From positions 1,426,001 through 1,490,000 of the forward strand of contig CP054189.1 of assembly GCA_015709495.1 (NCBI GenBank): a stretch of 64,000 bases of DNA, written 5' to 3'. This document shows, one piece after another, positions 24,910 through 33,562 of the stretch; the stretch's first letter is position 1; each line of letters starts with the position of its first letter. The translations under genes were made by a program, and so were the position numbers. The notes beneath the pieces were generated by a model that ran no database searches, was not told the DNA's origin, and worked only from the letters and a program-made list of their open reading frames with translations. Origin of the DNA: Chthonomonadaceae bacterium (GTDB lineage Bacteria > Armatimonadota > Fimbriimonadia > Fimbriimonadales > Fimbriimonadaceae).

Positions 24910-26965
24910 CCACCGGGATCACACAGCCCGTCGTCTTGCCGCTCCGCCGCTCGCTCGCTAGCCAAGCGATGGCTTCGGCGACGTCGCGAGTGCTGACTTC
25001 GACGCCCAGCATCGAGCGCTTTCGATAGTATTCGGGCAACTCGCTTGGGTCAATGTTGAGCAGCTTCGCGGTTTCTTCGCGCCAACGGTCGTTCCAGATC
25101 GAGGAGCCTTGAAGCACAGCGTCCGGGTTGACCGCGTTGCATCGGATTCCGTACTTGGCGAGATCGGCGGCAGCGGTCCGCATGAGGTGAAGTTCGAAGG
25201 ACTTGGCCGCAGAATAAATCGCCGCGTTCGAACCGACCGCCACTCCGTTTTTCGATCCCACCGTGACCATCCACCCGCCCAGGCCCTGCCGAATGAGAAG
25301 GCGGGCGGCCTCCCGGGTCGCCAGGAAGTAGCCCTTCATGAGCAGGTCGCTAAGGAACTGAAAGTCGGCGTCGGAGGTCTCGGCAACTGAGCCTCGGCGG
25401 GCGTTGCCTGCGGAGATCACCACCCCATCGATCCCACCAAACTTGAGAACGACCTCTTCAAACCCGCGCTGTACGGAAGCTGGGTCCGTTACATCGCAGC
25501 GCACGGCGAGCGTCGAACCTGGGGACGCCGAAGTAGACTCCACGAGCGTCTGCGCCCGTTCCAGCGCCGACTCGTCGATGTCGAACAGCGCGACACACGC
25601 ACCGGCGCTTGCGAGCAGTTCGGCTGTGGCGAGTCCGATTCCGTTCGCACCTCCTGTGATCACGGCGACCTGCCCGGCAAACTCTTTCGGGGGAGGCATT
25701 CGGCGCAGTTTGGCCTCCTCGAGCTGCCAATACTCGATGTCGAAGGCCTCCTGTTCGGGCAGAGCCGTGTACTCGCTGACGGCCTCCGCGCCCTTCATGA
25801 CCTCGATCGCGTTGCGGTAGAAGCTGGCTGTGATTCGAGCCTCCGAGGGCGATTTTGCCCAGGCGATCATCCCCAGGCCGCGAACCAGCATCACGCTCGG
25901 ATTGGGGTTTCGCATCGGGGGCGAGTCGCTCCGCTTGCACCGCCCGTAATAGGCTGCGTACTCCTCGCGGAACCCTGAAAGCGCTTTGTCGAGCCAGTCG
26001 CCGACCTCGGCCGTGGGCGGCGCATCGAGCACGAGCGGGCGGATCTTCGTTCGGAGAAAATGGTCCGGGCAACTCGTTCCCAACTTTGCGAGCCGTTCGA
26101 ACTTCTCAGAGCCGAGGAACTCCTGGACCTCCGGCCCCGCGTCCACATGGGCGACCCAGAGCTGGCCCACATGCGCGACCTTCCCTCTGATTTCGGGGAG
26201 CACGCGAAGGGCTGCGCCTCGAACGGCTTCCTCGGTTGGGGGGGCAGATAGCATGGCTCCGAAGGGCTGACCGTGGCCCCCTGCAAGAAACGCTTCGGCC
26301 TCGCGAATCAATTCAAGAGAAAGGTCGTAGCACTCGTGCCAGTCGCCCGCCCAACAGATGTAGCCGTGCGATCCCATCAACGCGCCTCGCAGGCCGGGGT
26401 TGGCGCGAATCAAATCCCTCAACATCAACCCCAACTCGAATCCGGGACGCTTCCAAGGCAAGAAGCCGAGTTTGCCTCCCCAAACCTCTTGAGTGAGTCT
26501 TTCGGCGTCTCGGCTGGCCGCGATCGCGATCACGGCGTCGGCGTGGAGGTGCGAAACGCAGGGGTCCGGCACAAACGCATGAAGCGGGGTGTCGATGCTG
26601 CACGGGGTGGGATTGAGGTTGAACGTGCAATGGGAATACAAAGGTACGAGATCGTCCTCGGGGGTTCCCGATGCAAACTTCTGCTCGAGCGCGAGTACCT
26701 TGTTCGAGTAAAGAGATGCGAAGTTTGAGGCCTTGGCCGAACCCAAGTCCCCTCCGGAGCCTTTGACCCACAGCACATCGACCTCTTCTCCCGTCAGGGG
26801 GTCGATCTCCGTTCGCTTCAGGCTGGTGTTCCCCCCTCCAAAGTTGGTGACTCGAAGGTCGGAACCCAGCAAATTGGAGGCATAAACGAGCTGGTCGAAG
26901 CTGTCTTTGGGTGCGCGCTTGGGGTCCCATAGGTTTGGCACGCTTGGCTCGCGAAGGGTCGCCAT
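24878..26965 (-). CDS. rhaEW: Bifunctional rhamnulose-1-phosphate aldolase / lactaldehyde dehydrogenase
   Basis: 695-residue fusion. The first about 400 residues are a class II zinc aldolase: VTNFGGGNTSLK, VSHLHADAVIAIA with the metal histidines, and MGSHGYICW. The C-terminal about 265 residues are a short-chain dehydrogenase with TGGANGIGLATAELLA and active-site IYSAAKSFELH. It splits L-rhamnulose 1-phosphate into dihydroxyacetone phosphate and L-lactaldehyde and then oxidises the latter to L-lactate. That lactate is the substrate of the LutABC enzyme encoded next. First gene of the operon, predicted leaderless from CATACT six bases upstream. Confidence 0.93.
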   Translation of the reverse strand: MATLREPSVPNLWDPKRAPKDSFDQLVYASNLLGSDLRVTNFGGGNTSLKRTEIDPLTGEEVDVLWVKGSGGDLGSAKASNFASLYSNKVLALEQKFASGTPEDDLVPLYSHCTFNLNPTPCSIDTPLHAFVPDPCVSHLHADAVIAIAASRDAERLTQEVWGGKLGFLPWKRPGFELGLMLRDLIRANPGLRGALMGSHGYICWAGDWHECYDLSLELIREAEAFLAGGHGQPFGAMLSAPPTEEAVRGAALRVLPEIRGKVAHVGQLWVAHVDAGPEVQEFLGSEKFERLAKLGTSCPDHFLRTKIRPLVLDAPPTAEVGDWLDKALSGFREEYAAYYGRCKRSDSPPMRNPNPSVMLVRGLGMIAWAKSPSEARITASFYRNAIEVMKGAEAVSEYTALPEQEAFDIEYWQLEEAKLRRMPPPKEFAGQVAVITGGANGIGLATAELLASAGACVALFDIDESALERAQTLVESTSASPGSTLAVRCDVTDPASVQRGFEEVVLKFGGIDGVVISAGNARRGSVAETSDADFQFLSDLLMKGYFLATREAARLLIRQGLGGWMVTVGSKNGVAVGSNAAIYSAAKSFELHLMRTAAADLAKYGIRCNAVNPDAVLQGSSIWNDRWREETAKLLNIDPSELPEYYRKRSMLGVEVSTRDVAEAIAWLASERRSGKTTGCVIPVDGGVREGFLR

Positions 26966-26966
26966 G

Positions 26967-27024
26967 CTTCGAGTATGAAGTCAAAGGCCCTGCCCGCGCG
27001 AGGCTTTGTGCGCGATACTCGAAG
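26967..27024. promoter_or_regulatory. Divergent leaderless promoters with a 10-bp inverted repeat
   Basis: CTTCGAGTAT (26967-26976) and ATACTCGAAG (27015-27024) are perfect inverted copies 38 bases apart. The left copy contains CATACT-CGAAGC before the rhaEW ATG at 26965, the right copy GATACT-CGAAGG before the csaA ATG at 27026. The repeat may only reflect two matching promoters, or may be an operator. Confidence 0.5.
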
Positions 27025-27025
27025 G

Positions 27026-27361
27026 ATGACGCAGATCGAATGGGCGGACTTCGAAAAGGTAGAGCTTCGCGTCGGCACGGTCGTATCCGCCGAGTCCTTG
27101 GAAGGCGCGCGGAAGCCCGCTTATCGGCTCAAAGTGGACTTCGGGGAGCTTGGGGTGAAGTCGTCGAGCGCGCAAATCACCGCGCATTACCGTCCTGAGC
27201 AACTCGTGGGCAGGCAAGTAGTGGCCGTCCTGAACTTCCCTCCCAAGAGGATCGCGGGGTTTCTGTCGGAAGTGCTCGTTACCGGGTTCGCCGACGAGAA
27301 CGGAGAGGTCGTACTGGCCGTGCCCGAAAGAAAGGTTCCCAACGGCTCCAAGCTATTCTGA
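27026..27361 (+). CDS. csaA: CsaA-type tRNA-binding-domain protein
   Basis: 111 residues consisting of one OB-fold tRNA-binding domain. CsaA hallmarks: DFEKVELRVGTVVSAE, YRLKVDFGELGVKSSSAQIT, VVAVLNFPPKRIAGFLSEVLVTGF and the end VLAVPERKVPNGSKLF. CsaA is a small chaperone-like dimer that binds unfolded proteins and tRNA in Bacillus. The ATG at 27026 is preceded exactly by GATACT-CGAAGG. Monocistronic; its stop overlaps the convergent HesB gene by 9 bases. Confidence 0.93.
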   Translation: MTQIEWADFEKVELRVGTVVSAESLEGARKPAYRLKVDFGELGVKSSSAQITAHYRPEQLVGRQVVAVLNFPPKRIAGFLSEVLVTGFADENGEVVLAVPERKVPNGSKLF

Positions 27362-27712
27362 GAGGGGTTGCTTGAGCGAGAAACTGGTCCCGCAACCGCA
27401 ACTACGTTCGGCGTTGGGGTTGTCGAAGACGAAGCCGTTGCCGATCAGGTTGCCGGAGAACCGCAGAACCGAACCTTGAAGCACCTTGGCAGAGCGGGGA
27501 TCGCAGACGATCTCGAGGTCGCCCTCCTTCTGCACGAGGTCGTCGGCCCGGCGTCGGTCGTCGGGAAAAATCACGTATTCGAGGCCCGAGCAGCCTCCGC
27601 CCTTGACGCCGACCCGCAAGAACGCGTCAGGGTTTCCCGCTCGTGCCAACAAGCGATGCGCTTGCGCGATCGCTTCGGGGGTCAGCGTTACGGGAAACCC
27701 TACTTCGTTCAT
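27353..27712 (-). CDS. HesB/IscA-family Fe-S carrier (A-type, SufA/ErpA-like)
   Basis: 119 residues with the three A-type cysteines: C41 in VKGGGCSGLEY, C105 and C107 in ERSCGCGTSF. These proteins carry newly made clusters from the scaffold to target enzymes. It starts by 4-base overlap with rrf2, so the regulator and the carrier are cotranslated. Naming among SufA, ErpA and IscA would need phylogeny. Confidence 0.93.
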   Translation of the reverse strand: MNEVGFPVTLTPEAIAQAHRLLARAGNPDAFLRVGVKGGGCSGLEYVIFPDDRRRADDLVQKEGDLEIVCDPRSAKVLQGSVLRFSGNLIGNGFVFDNPNAERSCGCGTSFSLKQPLSE

Positions 27713-28197
27713 GTTCCGGCCATGCGTTTCTGAAACTTTTCCATCCGCTGAACGCGCTCCACCATCTTGAGCTTCGATCGGTTGCTGACGTCGAGCACGT
27801 TCGCGAGGGTCTTATTTTGTAATACGCGATCGACGGCTTCTTGGACTTCAGCGAACACGAATTGAACGGCGCAATCGCCTTCGTGGATGCACCTATGAGA
27901 CAGTCCGCTGTGGCGAGCGCAGAAGTTGGGCTCGATGAGCCTGCCGCCCAAAGCCTCAAAGACGTCTCCCAGAATGATGGCCTTCGGCTCCATGGCGAGA
28001 TAGTAACCCCCGGCATGGCCTCGAACGCTCTTGATGAACCCAGACTTCCTGAGCAGCATCAGCAACTTCGCCACATGGGGATGGCTCAACTGTTCTTCTT
28101 TGGCAATCTGAGGGATGGTCTTGCTTTGTCCGGGCTCGCATTGGGCGATGGACAAGAGACACCGCAGACCGTATTCTTCCTGTGTGCTGAACTTCAT
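27709..28197 (-). CDS. Rrf2-family Fe-S cluster regulator
   Basis: 162 residues. The winged-helix N-terminus has KFSTQEEYGLRCLLSIAQ and PHVAKLLMLLRKSGFIKSVRGHAGGYYLA. Three cysteines, C93, C103 and C109, in FCARHSGLSHRCIHEGDC are spaced like cluster-binding Rrf2 proteins (IscR, SufR, NsrR). It probably senses Fe-S or redox status and controls the suf genes. AGGAGA lies before the ATG at 28197. A perfect inverted repeat at 28214-28230 sits right at the predicted transcription start, suggesting autoregulation. Confidence 0.9.
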   Translation of the reverse strand: MKFSTQEEYGLRCLLSIAQCEPGQSKTIPQIAKEEQLSHPHVAKLLMLLRKSGFIKSVRGHAGGYYLAMEPKAIILGDVFEALGGRLIEPNFCARHSGLSHRCIHEGDCAVQFVFAEVQEAVDRVLQNKTLANVLDVSNRSKLKMVERVQRMEKFQKRMAGT

Positions 28198-28213
28198 TTT
28201 CGAGAGGTCTCCT

Positions 28214-28245
28214 AGTTCGGCGACCGAACTTTTAGTCAAAGAATA
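28214..28245 (-). promoter_or_regulatory. rrf2-hesB promoter with putative Rrf2 operator
   Basis: TATTCT at 28245-28240 is a candidate -10. The perfect 7-bp inverted repeat AGTTCGGCGACCGAACT (28214-28230) lies just after it, between the transcription start and the Shine-Dalgarno. A regulator bound there would block initiation. Confidence 0.5.
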
Positions 28246-28292
28246 CGCACGCAGTCAGATTGACTCTATGACGGCGGTCAGGTTTGCGAAAA

Positions 28293-28670
28293 TTACAGCA
28301 AACCCAGCAGGAGCTTGACCTCGTCGGACATTCGATCGATGGAGAACGGCGGGTCCCAGGTGAGCTCGACCGTAACGTTCTTGAGTGAGGGGATCAACCT
28401 CACCTTCTCTTCGACCTCCAGCGGCAACTCTTCTGCGACCGGGCACATGGGCGAGGTCAGTGTCATGACGATGCGCGCGTCGGCGCTTTCATCGACGGCC
28501 ACCTCGTAAATGAGGCCGAGGTCGTAGATGTTGACGGGAATCTCGGGGTCGTAGATGCACCGGAGAACGTCAACGACCTCGCCTTCGAGGACGGTGCGTT
28601 CGATGGAGTTGAGCCCCGATCTTCGAACGGGCTCTACGTCGGTCTCTTGCTTGCGAATCGGTTCGGGCAT
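28293..28670 (-). CDS. sufT: SufT-like MIP18/DUF59-family Fe-S assembly protein
   Basis: About 125 residues with a DUF59/MIP18 domain: VVDVLRCIYDPEIPVNIYDLGLIYEVAV, MTLTSPMCPVAEELP with the conserved Cys, and VELTWDPPFSIDRMSDE. SufT-type proteins help mature Fe-S proteins in bacteria with SufBCD. The ATG at 28670 lies 4 bases after the sufU stop, so they are coupled. A 95-base gap with its own promoter separates it from rrf2. Confidence 0.9.
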   Translation of the reverse strand: MPEPIRKQETDVEPVRRSGLNSIERTVLEGEVVDVLRCIYDPEIPVNIYDLGLIYEVAVDESADARIVMTLTSPMCPVAEELPLEVEEKVRLIPSLKNVTVELTWDPPFSIDRMSDEVKLLLGLL

Positions 28671-28674
28671 GGAC

Positions 28675-29124
28675 CTATTCCGTCGTGGCGAGTTCCTCTC
28701 CCTCGAGCGCCGCAATGACCGTGTGCCAAGGGAGCGTCGCGCATTTGACCCTTGCTGGGTAGTCCTTCACGCCTTCGAGGGCTTGGATTTCTGGGTAGAT
28801 CTCGGCCACTTCGTTTAGGCTACCGTCTGCTGAGAGCGCGGCGTGGACTTTCTCGAACAAAGCCCGTACGTCGGCCAGTGACTTTCCCCGGATGCACTCG
28901 GTCATCATGCTGGCGGAAGCGGTCGAAATGGCGCACCCGATCCCATCGAACCGGACGTTGGACACCACGCCGTCCGAGATCGTCAGGTCAAGGCTGATCT
29001 GATCCCCGCAAAGCGGGTTGTGCCCTTCGGCGTGGCTCGAAGGCGCGTCGATTCGCCCCCGGTTTCGGGGCCTGCGGTTGTGGTCGAGGATCACCTCTTG
29101 ATACAGGTCGCTGACTTCAGACAT
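28675..29124 (-). CDS. sufU: SufU, zinc-dependent sulfur acceptor for SufS
   Basis: 149 residues of the IscU/SufU fold with the zinc ligands C39 and D41 (LCGDQ), C64 (GIGCAIS) and C128 (VKCATLPW), and the 18-residue SufU-specific insertion between the second and third cysteine. In Bacillus and relatives SufU takes persulfide from SufS. The ATG at 29124 overlaps the sufS end by 8 bases. Confidence 0.95.
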   Translation of the reverse strand: MSEVSDLYQEVILDHNRRPRNRGRIDAPSSHAEGHNPLCGDQISLDLTISDGVVSNVRFDGIGCAISTASASMMTECIRGKSLADVRALFEKVHAALSADGSLNEVAEIYPEIQALEGVKDYPARVKCATLPWHTVIAALEGEELATTE

Positions 29125-30409
29125 GCGCGCCTCCACGAAAGAGCCTCTGGGCGAGTTCGAGAGCCCTGCAAAGCCGCTCAATCTCGCTGGCAGTATTGTA
29201 AAAGGCGAACGACGCTCGCACGGTCGCAGGAACCTGAAGGCGCTGCATCAAGGGCATGGCGCAGTGGTGGCCCGCGCGCACCGCAACCCCCTCTGAATCG
29301 AGCAACGTTCCGACGTCATGGGGGTGGATTCCCTCGACGACGATAGAGAGCGGCCCGCAGGATGGGTTCGTAGGACATAACACCCGGATCCCTTCGAGTT
29401 GGGTCAGCGCATTGGCCGCTTCCTGCGCGAGCGCAACTTCGTACGCCTCGATTCGTTCCAGCGAGGTTTCGAGGTCGCCGTCCCCGAGGCTCTTCAAGTA
29501 ATTGAGAGTCGCCGCCCAACCCACCGCGCCCGCGATGTTGGGAGTCCCGGCTTCGAACTTAGCCGGTGGGGGAGCGTAGGTCGATCCGGATTCGGTGACC
29601 TTGAGGATCATGTCTCCCCCGCCTTGGTAGGGCTCCATCTCATCGAGGAGGGCCCTGCGCCCGTAAAGCGCGCCGATTCCGGTGGGGCCGTAAGCCTTGT
29701 GCGCGGAAATCGCATAGAAGTCGACGCCTAAGCGTTGTACGTCGATCGACCTGTGGGGCGCGGCCTGCGCGCCGTCAACGACTACGAACGCCCCGGCTTC
29801 GCGCGCGGCCTGCGCCATCCGCTCCACAGGGTTGGCGATTCCCAAAACGTTGCTCGCGTGAGTGAAGGCGCAAAGGAACGGCTTTTCCTCCAACGCGCGT
29901 TCGAAGGCAACGAGGTCGAGTTCGCCCGAATCGAGGATAGGAACGAACCGGATCGTTGCGCCCGTTTGCTTCGCCACCAACTGCCAAGGAACGATGTTGG
30001 AGTGGTGTTCGAGTTGGGTGAGAACGATGAGATCGCCGGGGCGAAGTCTCGGCCGAGCGAAGGCCTGGGCCACCAGGTTGAGGGACTCGGTGCAGCCCCT
30101 CGTGAACACGATCTCGCTCGCATCCTCGGCGCGGACGAGTTCCCGGACGGCCTCGCGGGCGTTTTCGTAGAGTTCGGTCGCCCGAACGCTGAGCGAGTGA
30201 ACCCCGCGGTGGACGTTCGCGTTCGATTCCTCGTAGTACGACCGGACCGCTTCGATCATGGCCCGCGGCTTTTGGGTGGTCGCGGCGTTGTCCAGGTAAG
30301 TCAAGGGCTTGCCGTTGGCCGTCGTTTGCAGGATCGGGAAGTCCGCCCGAACTGCCTCGACGTCCCATCGCGTCGAGTTGGGTTCGAATCGGGGCTGCGG
30401 CGCGGACAT
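29117..30409 (-). CDS. sufS: Cysteine desulfurase SufS
   Basis: 430 residues. PLP lysine K238 in ISAHKAYGPTGIG, the catalytic cysteine C383 in VRAGHHCAMPLMQ (group II desulfurase motif), and N-terminal TYLDNAATTQKP all match. It removes sulfur from cysteine and hands it to SufU. AAGGAGG lies upstream of the ATG. A 119-base gap before it contains no convincing gene. Confidence 0.96.
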   Translation of the reverse strand: MSAPQPRFEPNSTRWDVEAVRADFPILQTTANGKPLTYLDNAATTQKPRAMIEAVRSYYEESNANVHRGVHSLSVRATELYENAREAVRELVRAEDASEIVFTRGCTESLNLVAQAFARPRLRPGDLIVLTQLEHHSNIVPWQLVAKQTGATIRFVPILDSGELDLVAFERALEEKPFLCAFTHASNVLGIANPVERMAQAAREAGAFVVVDGAQAAPHRSIDVQRLGVDFYAISAHKAYGPTGIGALYGRRALLDEMEPYQGGGDMILKVTESGSTYAPPPAKFEAGTPNIAGAVGWAATLNYLKSLGDGDLETSLERIEAYEVALAQEAANALTQLEGIRVLCPTNPSCGPLSIVVEGIHPHDVGTLLDSEGVAVRAGHHCAMPLMQRLQVPATVRASFAFYNTASEIERLCRALELAQRLFRGGAHV

Positions 30410-30528
30410 GTTTCTTATTTCCCCTCCTTGCCCTGAACTTGGGCGGCCGCACCGACTCTGCCAGGCTCCCGGGGCACTTGGGGGAGGTGGAACGTCGAGT
30501 GGGCGAGAGTGGGCTTCATTGGGGACCC

Positions 30529-31863
30529 TCAGTGGCCGGACTCGGCGAGCTTTTGGTACAGCCTTGCCTCCAGCGCTTCTCGGGTCGCCTGATCCTCAAT
30601 TCGCTCGAGCACTTCCGCTGCGAACGCATAAATCAGCAGGTTGCGAGCCTCGACGAAGGGGATTCCCCGCGAGCGAAGGTAGAACATCGCGTTGGCGGGA
30701 AGCTGGCCGACCGTGGCCCCGTGCGTACACTTGACGTCGTCGGCGAAAATCTCGAGTTGAGGCTTCGTGTTGATCGTGGCCGTGGGCGAGAGCAAGAGCG
30801 CCTGGTTGGTCTGCTTGGCGTCCGTCTTCTGCGCGTCCTCATAGACGAAAATCTTCCCGTTGAAGACCCCCGTCGCAGACCCGTCGAGAATCCCCTTGTA
30901 CGCCTCAAAGGAGTGACAATGCGGCTCGGCGTGGTCGATTCGAGTGTGATGGGCCAGGTGCTGGCGCTCAACGCCTACATACACCCCGTCGAGACGGGTT
31001 TCCGTGAGCGATCCCGCAAGCCAGACGTTGACGTCGAGTCGCGAGATTTGGCAGCCGAACGTGGCCGCGATCGAGGTGAAGTTCGACTCTGCTTCCTGGC
31101 GCGCAAAAACGGACGAAACGTTTCGCGAGGTAAGAGACTCGTCTTGAAATCGAACGTGGGTGAATTCGGCCCTTTGCGCCAGTTCGACCTCGGCCACTCC
31201 CAGCGCCAGCGAGTTCTCCGCGTCACCGACGTGCGCCTCGATCAGGGTGCCTTTCGAGTCTTCCTCAGCGAGAACCAATACCCTCGGGAAAGAAACCGTC
31301 GGGGCCGCGCCGGAGGTAACGAACACCACGCTCAGCGGGGCGTCGAGTCGGACACCTCGCGAAAGGCGAACTAGGGCTCCATCTGCCAGGTTGGCCGAGT
31401 TGTACTTGACGACTCGCTCATCGTTCGTCGATCCCAACTTCCCCGAGAACGTGGCGTGGCGCCCCAGCGCCGAGAGGTCCTCGGAAGAACATTCTGAAAA
31501 CGGGCTCACGATGACGCCTGCCGGCAACTCAGAAAGGCGGGAAAGGGCCGGTGAGAAGACGCCGTTGACGAACACAAGAGACGGGCCGCTCCCGCTCAAG
31601 GCAGGCCAGCGGTCCAGCGATACCGCCTCCGGGCGCCCGTCTCGAACGGGTACGAACTCAATGTCCCGGATCGACTGGAGCGAAGTGTATTTCCACTCTT
31701 CGTGTTTGTCTGAAGACGGGGCGGGCTCAGCCTCGATCGATCGGGCCGCTGCCACGCGAATCGAGTCCCAATGCGCTCCGGCCGAAAACTTCGGTTCGAG
31801 CCCGAAGTTGCGCCACCACAAAGGACCTCGCGCGGTCTGCGAGATCGTGGAAGAACCGGCCAT
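30529..31863 (-). CDS. sufD: Fe-S scaffold subunit SufD
   Basis: 444 residues. SufD rather than SufB: it has the N-terminal EEWKYTSLQSI motif and the C-terminal DDVKCTHGATVGQL followed by AMFYLRSRGIPFVEARNLL. SufD forms the scaffold with SufB and SufC. No SufB was found in this window, the operon going directly from sufC to sufD to sufS. Start ATG at 31863 follows the sufC stop by 2 bases. Confidence 0.94.
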   Translation of the reverse strand: MAGSSTISQTARGPLWWRNFGLEPKFSAGAHWDSIRVAAARSIEAEPAPSSDKHEEWKYTSLQSIRDIEFVPVRDGRPEAVSLDRWPALSGSGPSLVFVNGVFSPALSRLSELPAGVIVSPFSECSSEDLSALGRHATFSGKLGSTNDERVVKYNSANLADGALVRLSRGVRLDAPLSVVFVTSGAAPTVSFPRVLVLAEEDSKGTLIEAHVGDAENSLALGVAEVELAQRAEFTHVRFQDESLTSRNVSSVFARQEAESNFTSIAATFGCQISRLDVNVWLAGSLTETRLDGVYVGVERQHLAHHTRIDHAEPHCHSFEAYKGILDGSATGVFNGKIFVYEDAQKTDAKQTNQALLLSPTATINTKPQLEIFADDVKCTHGATVGQLPANAMFYLRSRGIPFVEARNLLIYAFAAEVLERIEDQATREALEARLYQKLAESGH

Positions 31864-31865
31864 CG

Positions 31866-32624
<759 letters not shown>

Positions 32625-32708
32625 AGTCGCAATGTCCTGATTCTAGCCGTTTTGCGGCTTCTCATGGGCGGCGAGCCAGCCCCTCAAGGCCGACTGTCCC
32701 GTGTCTTT

Positions 32709-33146
32709 CTACGCGGCTTCGCGCTTAGAGTTGACAGCCGGGTCCAGATTGCTTACTTCGAGGCGCGAGCGGGAACGGTGAATCAGGAATGCGGGAAGAA
32801 ACGCGGCGCACCACAGGACCGGCAGGGCCAGGACGCTGGCGACGATGGCATCGGTGCCTGAGAAGCCGCTATGGGACTCCTCATGAATCGTGGCGCTGAT
32901 GTCCTTGAGCTCGCGGTCTGCGGCCTCGCGCTCTGCGGGCGTAGCGGCGGGGTTCTTGAAGGCCGCCTCAAGCTTCTCGGCAGCCTCATGGAACCTGTGG
33001 TCCAGGGCCACCTGCTTGGCCTTGTATTGCGCCCCGACCTCTGCGGTCCAAAACGAGGTCCCGACGAGGTACAGAGCGGTTCCGAGCAGGGCCCACTTGA
33101 CGAACCGAATCCCAAACCGGTTTCCTGACTGCGTGCGAGGTGCCAT
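32709..33146 (-). CDS. Two-pass membrane protein, unknown
   Basis: 145 residues with two membrane helices, VKWALLGTALYLVGTSFW (about 15-33) and IVASVLALPVLWCAAFLPAFLI (about 105-126). Between them a charged helical stretch (about 50-90) reads KLEAAFKNPAATPAEREAADRELKDIS. I cannot assign a family. The ATG at 33146 was chosen because hydrophobic segments begin soon after; longer forms have no support. Same strand as sufC, 84 bases away, but probably separate. Confidence 0.6.
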   Translation of the reverse strand: MAPRTQSGNRFGIRFVKWALLGTALYLVGTSFWTAEVGAQYKAKQVALDHRFHEAAEKLEAAFKNPAATPAEREAADRELKDISATIHEESHSGFSGTDAIVASVLALPVLWCAAFLPAFLIHRSRSRLEVSNLDPAVNSKREAA

Positions 33147-33324
33147 CGTGCTTGATTCTCGGTCGAAGACGCTGGATTCGATAGGCGTGGGGAAGCCGCG
33201 CGGGACGTTGGGGTGGGTCTTCCTCGGCTCGCGGATGAGCGCTCGGCTTGGCGGGACTTGAGACCCCGGCCCTATTCTCCAGGCCCGTCCCAGCCGATTA
33301 CGTAGGGTAGAATCGGGTCCGCGT

Positions 33325-33400
33325 TGCCGCATAGCTCAGTCGGTAGAGCAGCTGACTGTTAATCAGCGGGTCGTAGGTTCGAGTCCTACTGCGGCAGCCA
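33325..33400 (+). tRNA. tRNA-Asn (GUU)
   Basis: A 76-base cloverleaf with acceptor TGCCGCA/TGCGGCA, D arm GCTCAGTCGGTAGAGC, anticodon stem-loop GCTGACTGTTAATCAGC (anticodon GTT) and encoded CCA. A TAGAAT box at 33308-33313 is in place. The region downstream looks disturbed. Confidence 0.97.
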
Positions 33401-33562
33401 CTCACTCCTTTGTCCCTACCGGTCAATCAACTCAGCATTGCCCAAGTTGGGCTGGCTGCACTTGCCGATGACGTGCCAGAACGCGCTCGCGAGTTGCCGG
33501 AAATCCGTTTTCACTGGGCGCGGGAGAAACCAACCCTCAGGTACAACCTTTCTGTTGTGCTG

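Noticed and set aside
30410-30528. Possible 33-codon gene between sufD and sufS, in the position where a small Fe-S protein might be expected
   Set aside because: Peptide is low in structure, has no cysteine pattern, and appears to be only the leader region of sufS, whose AAGGAGG is inside it.
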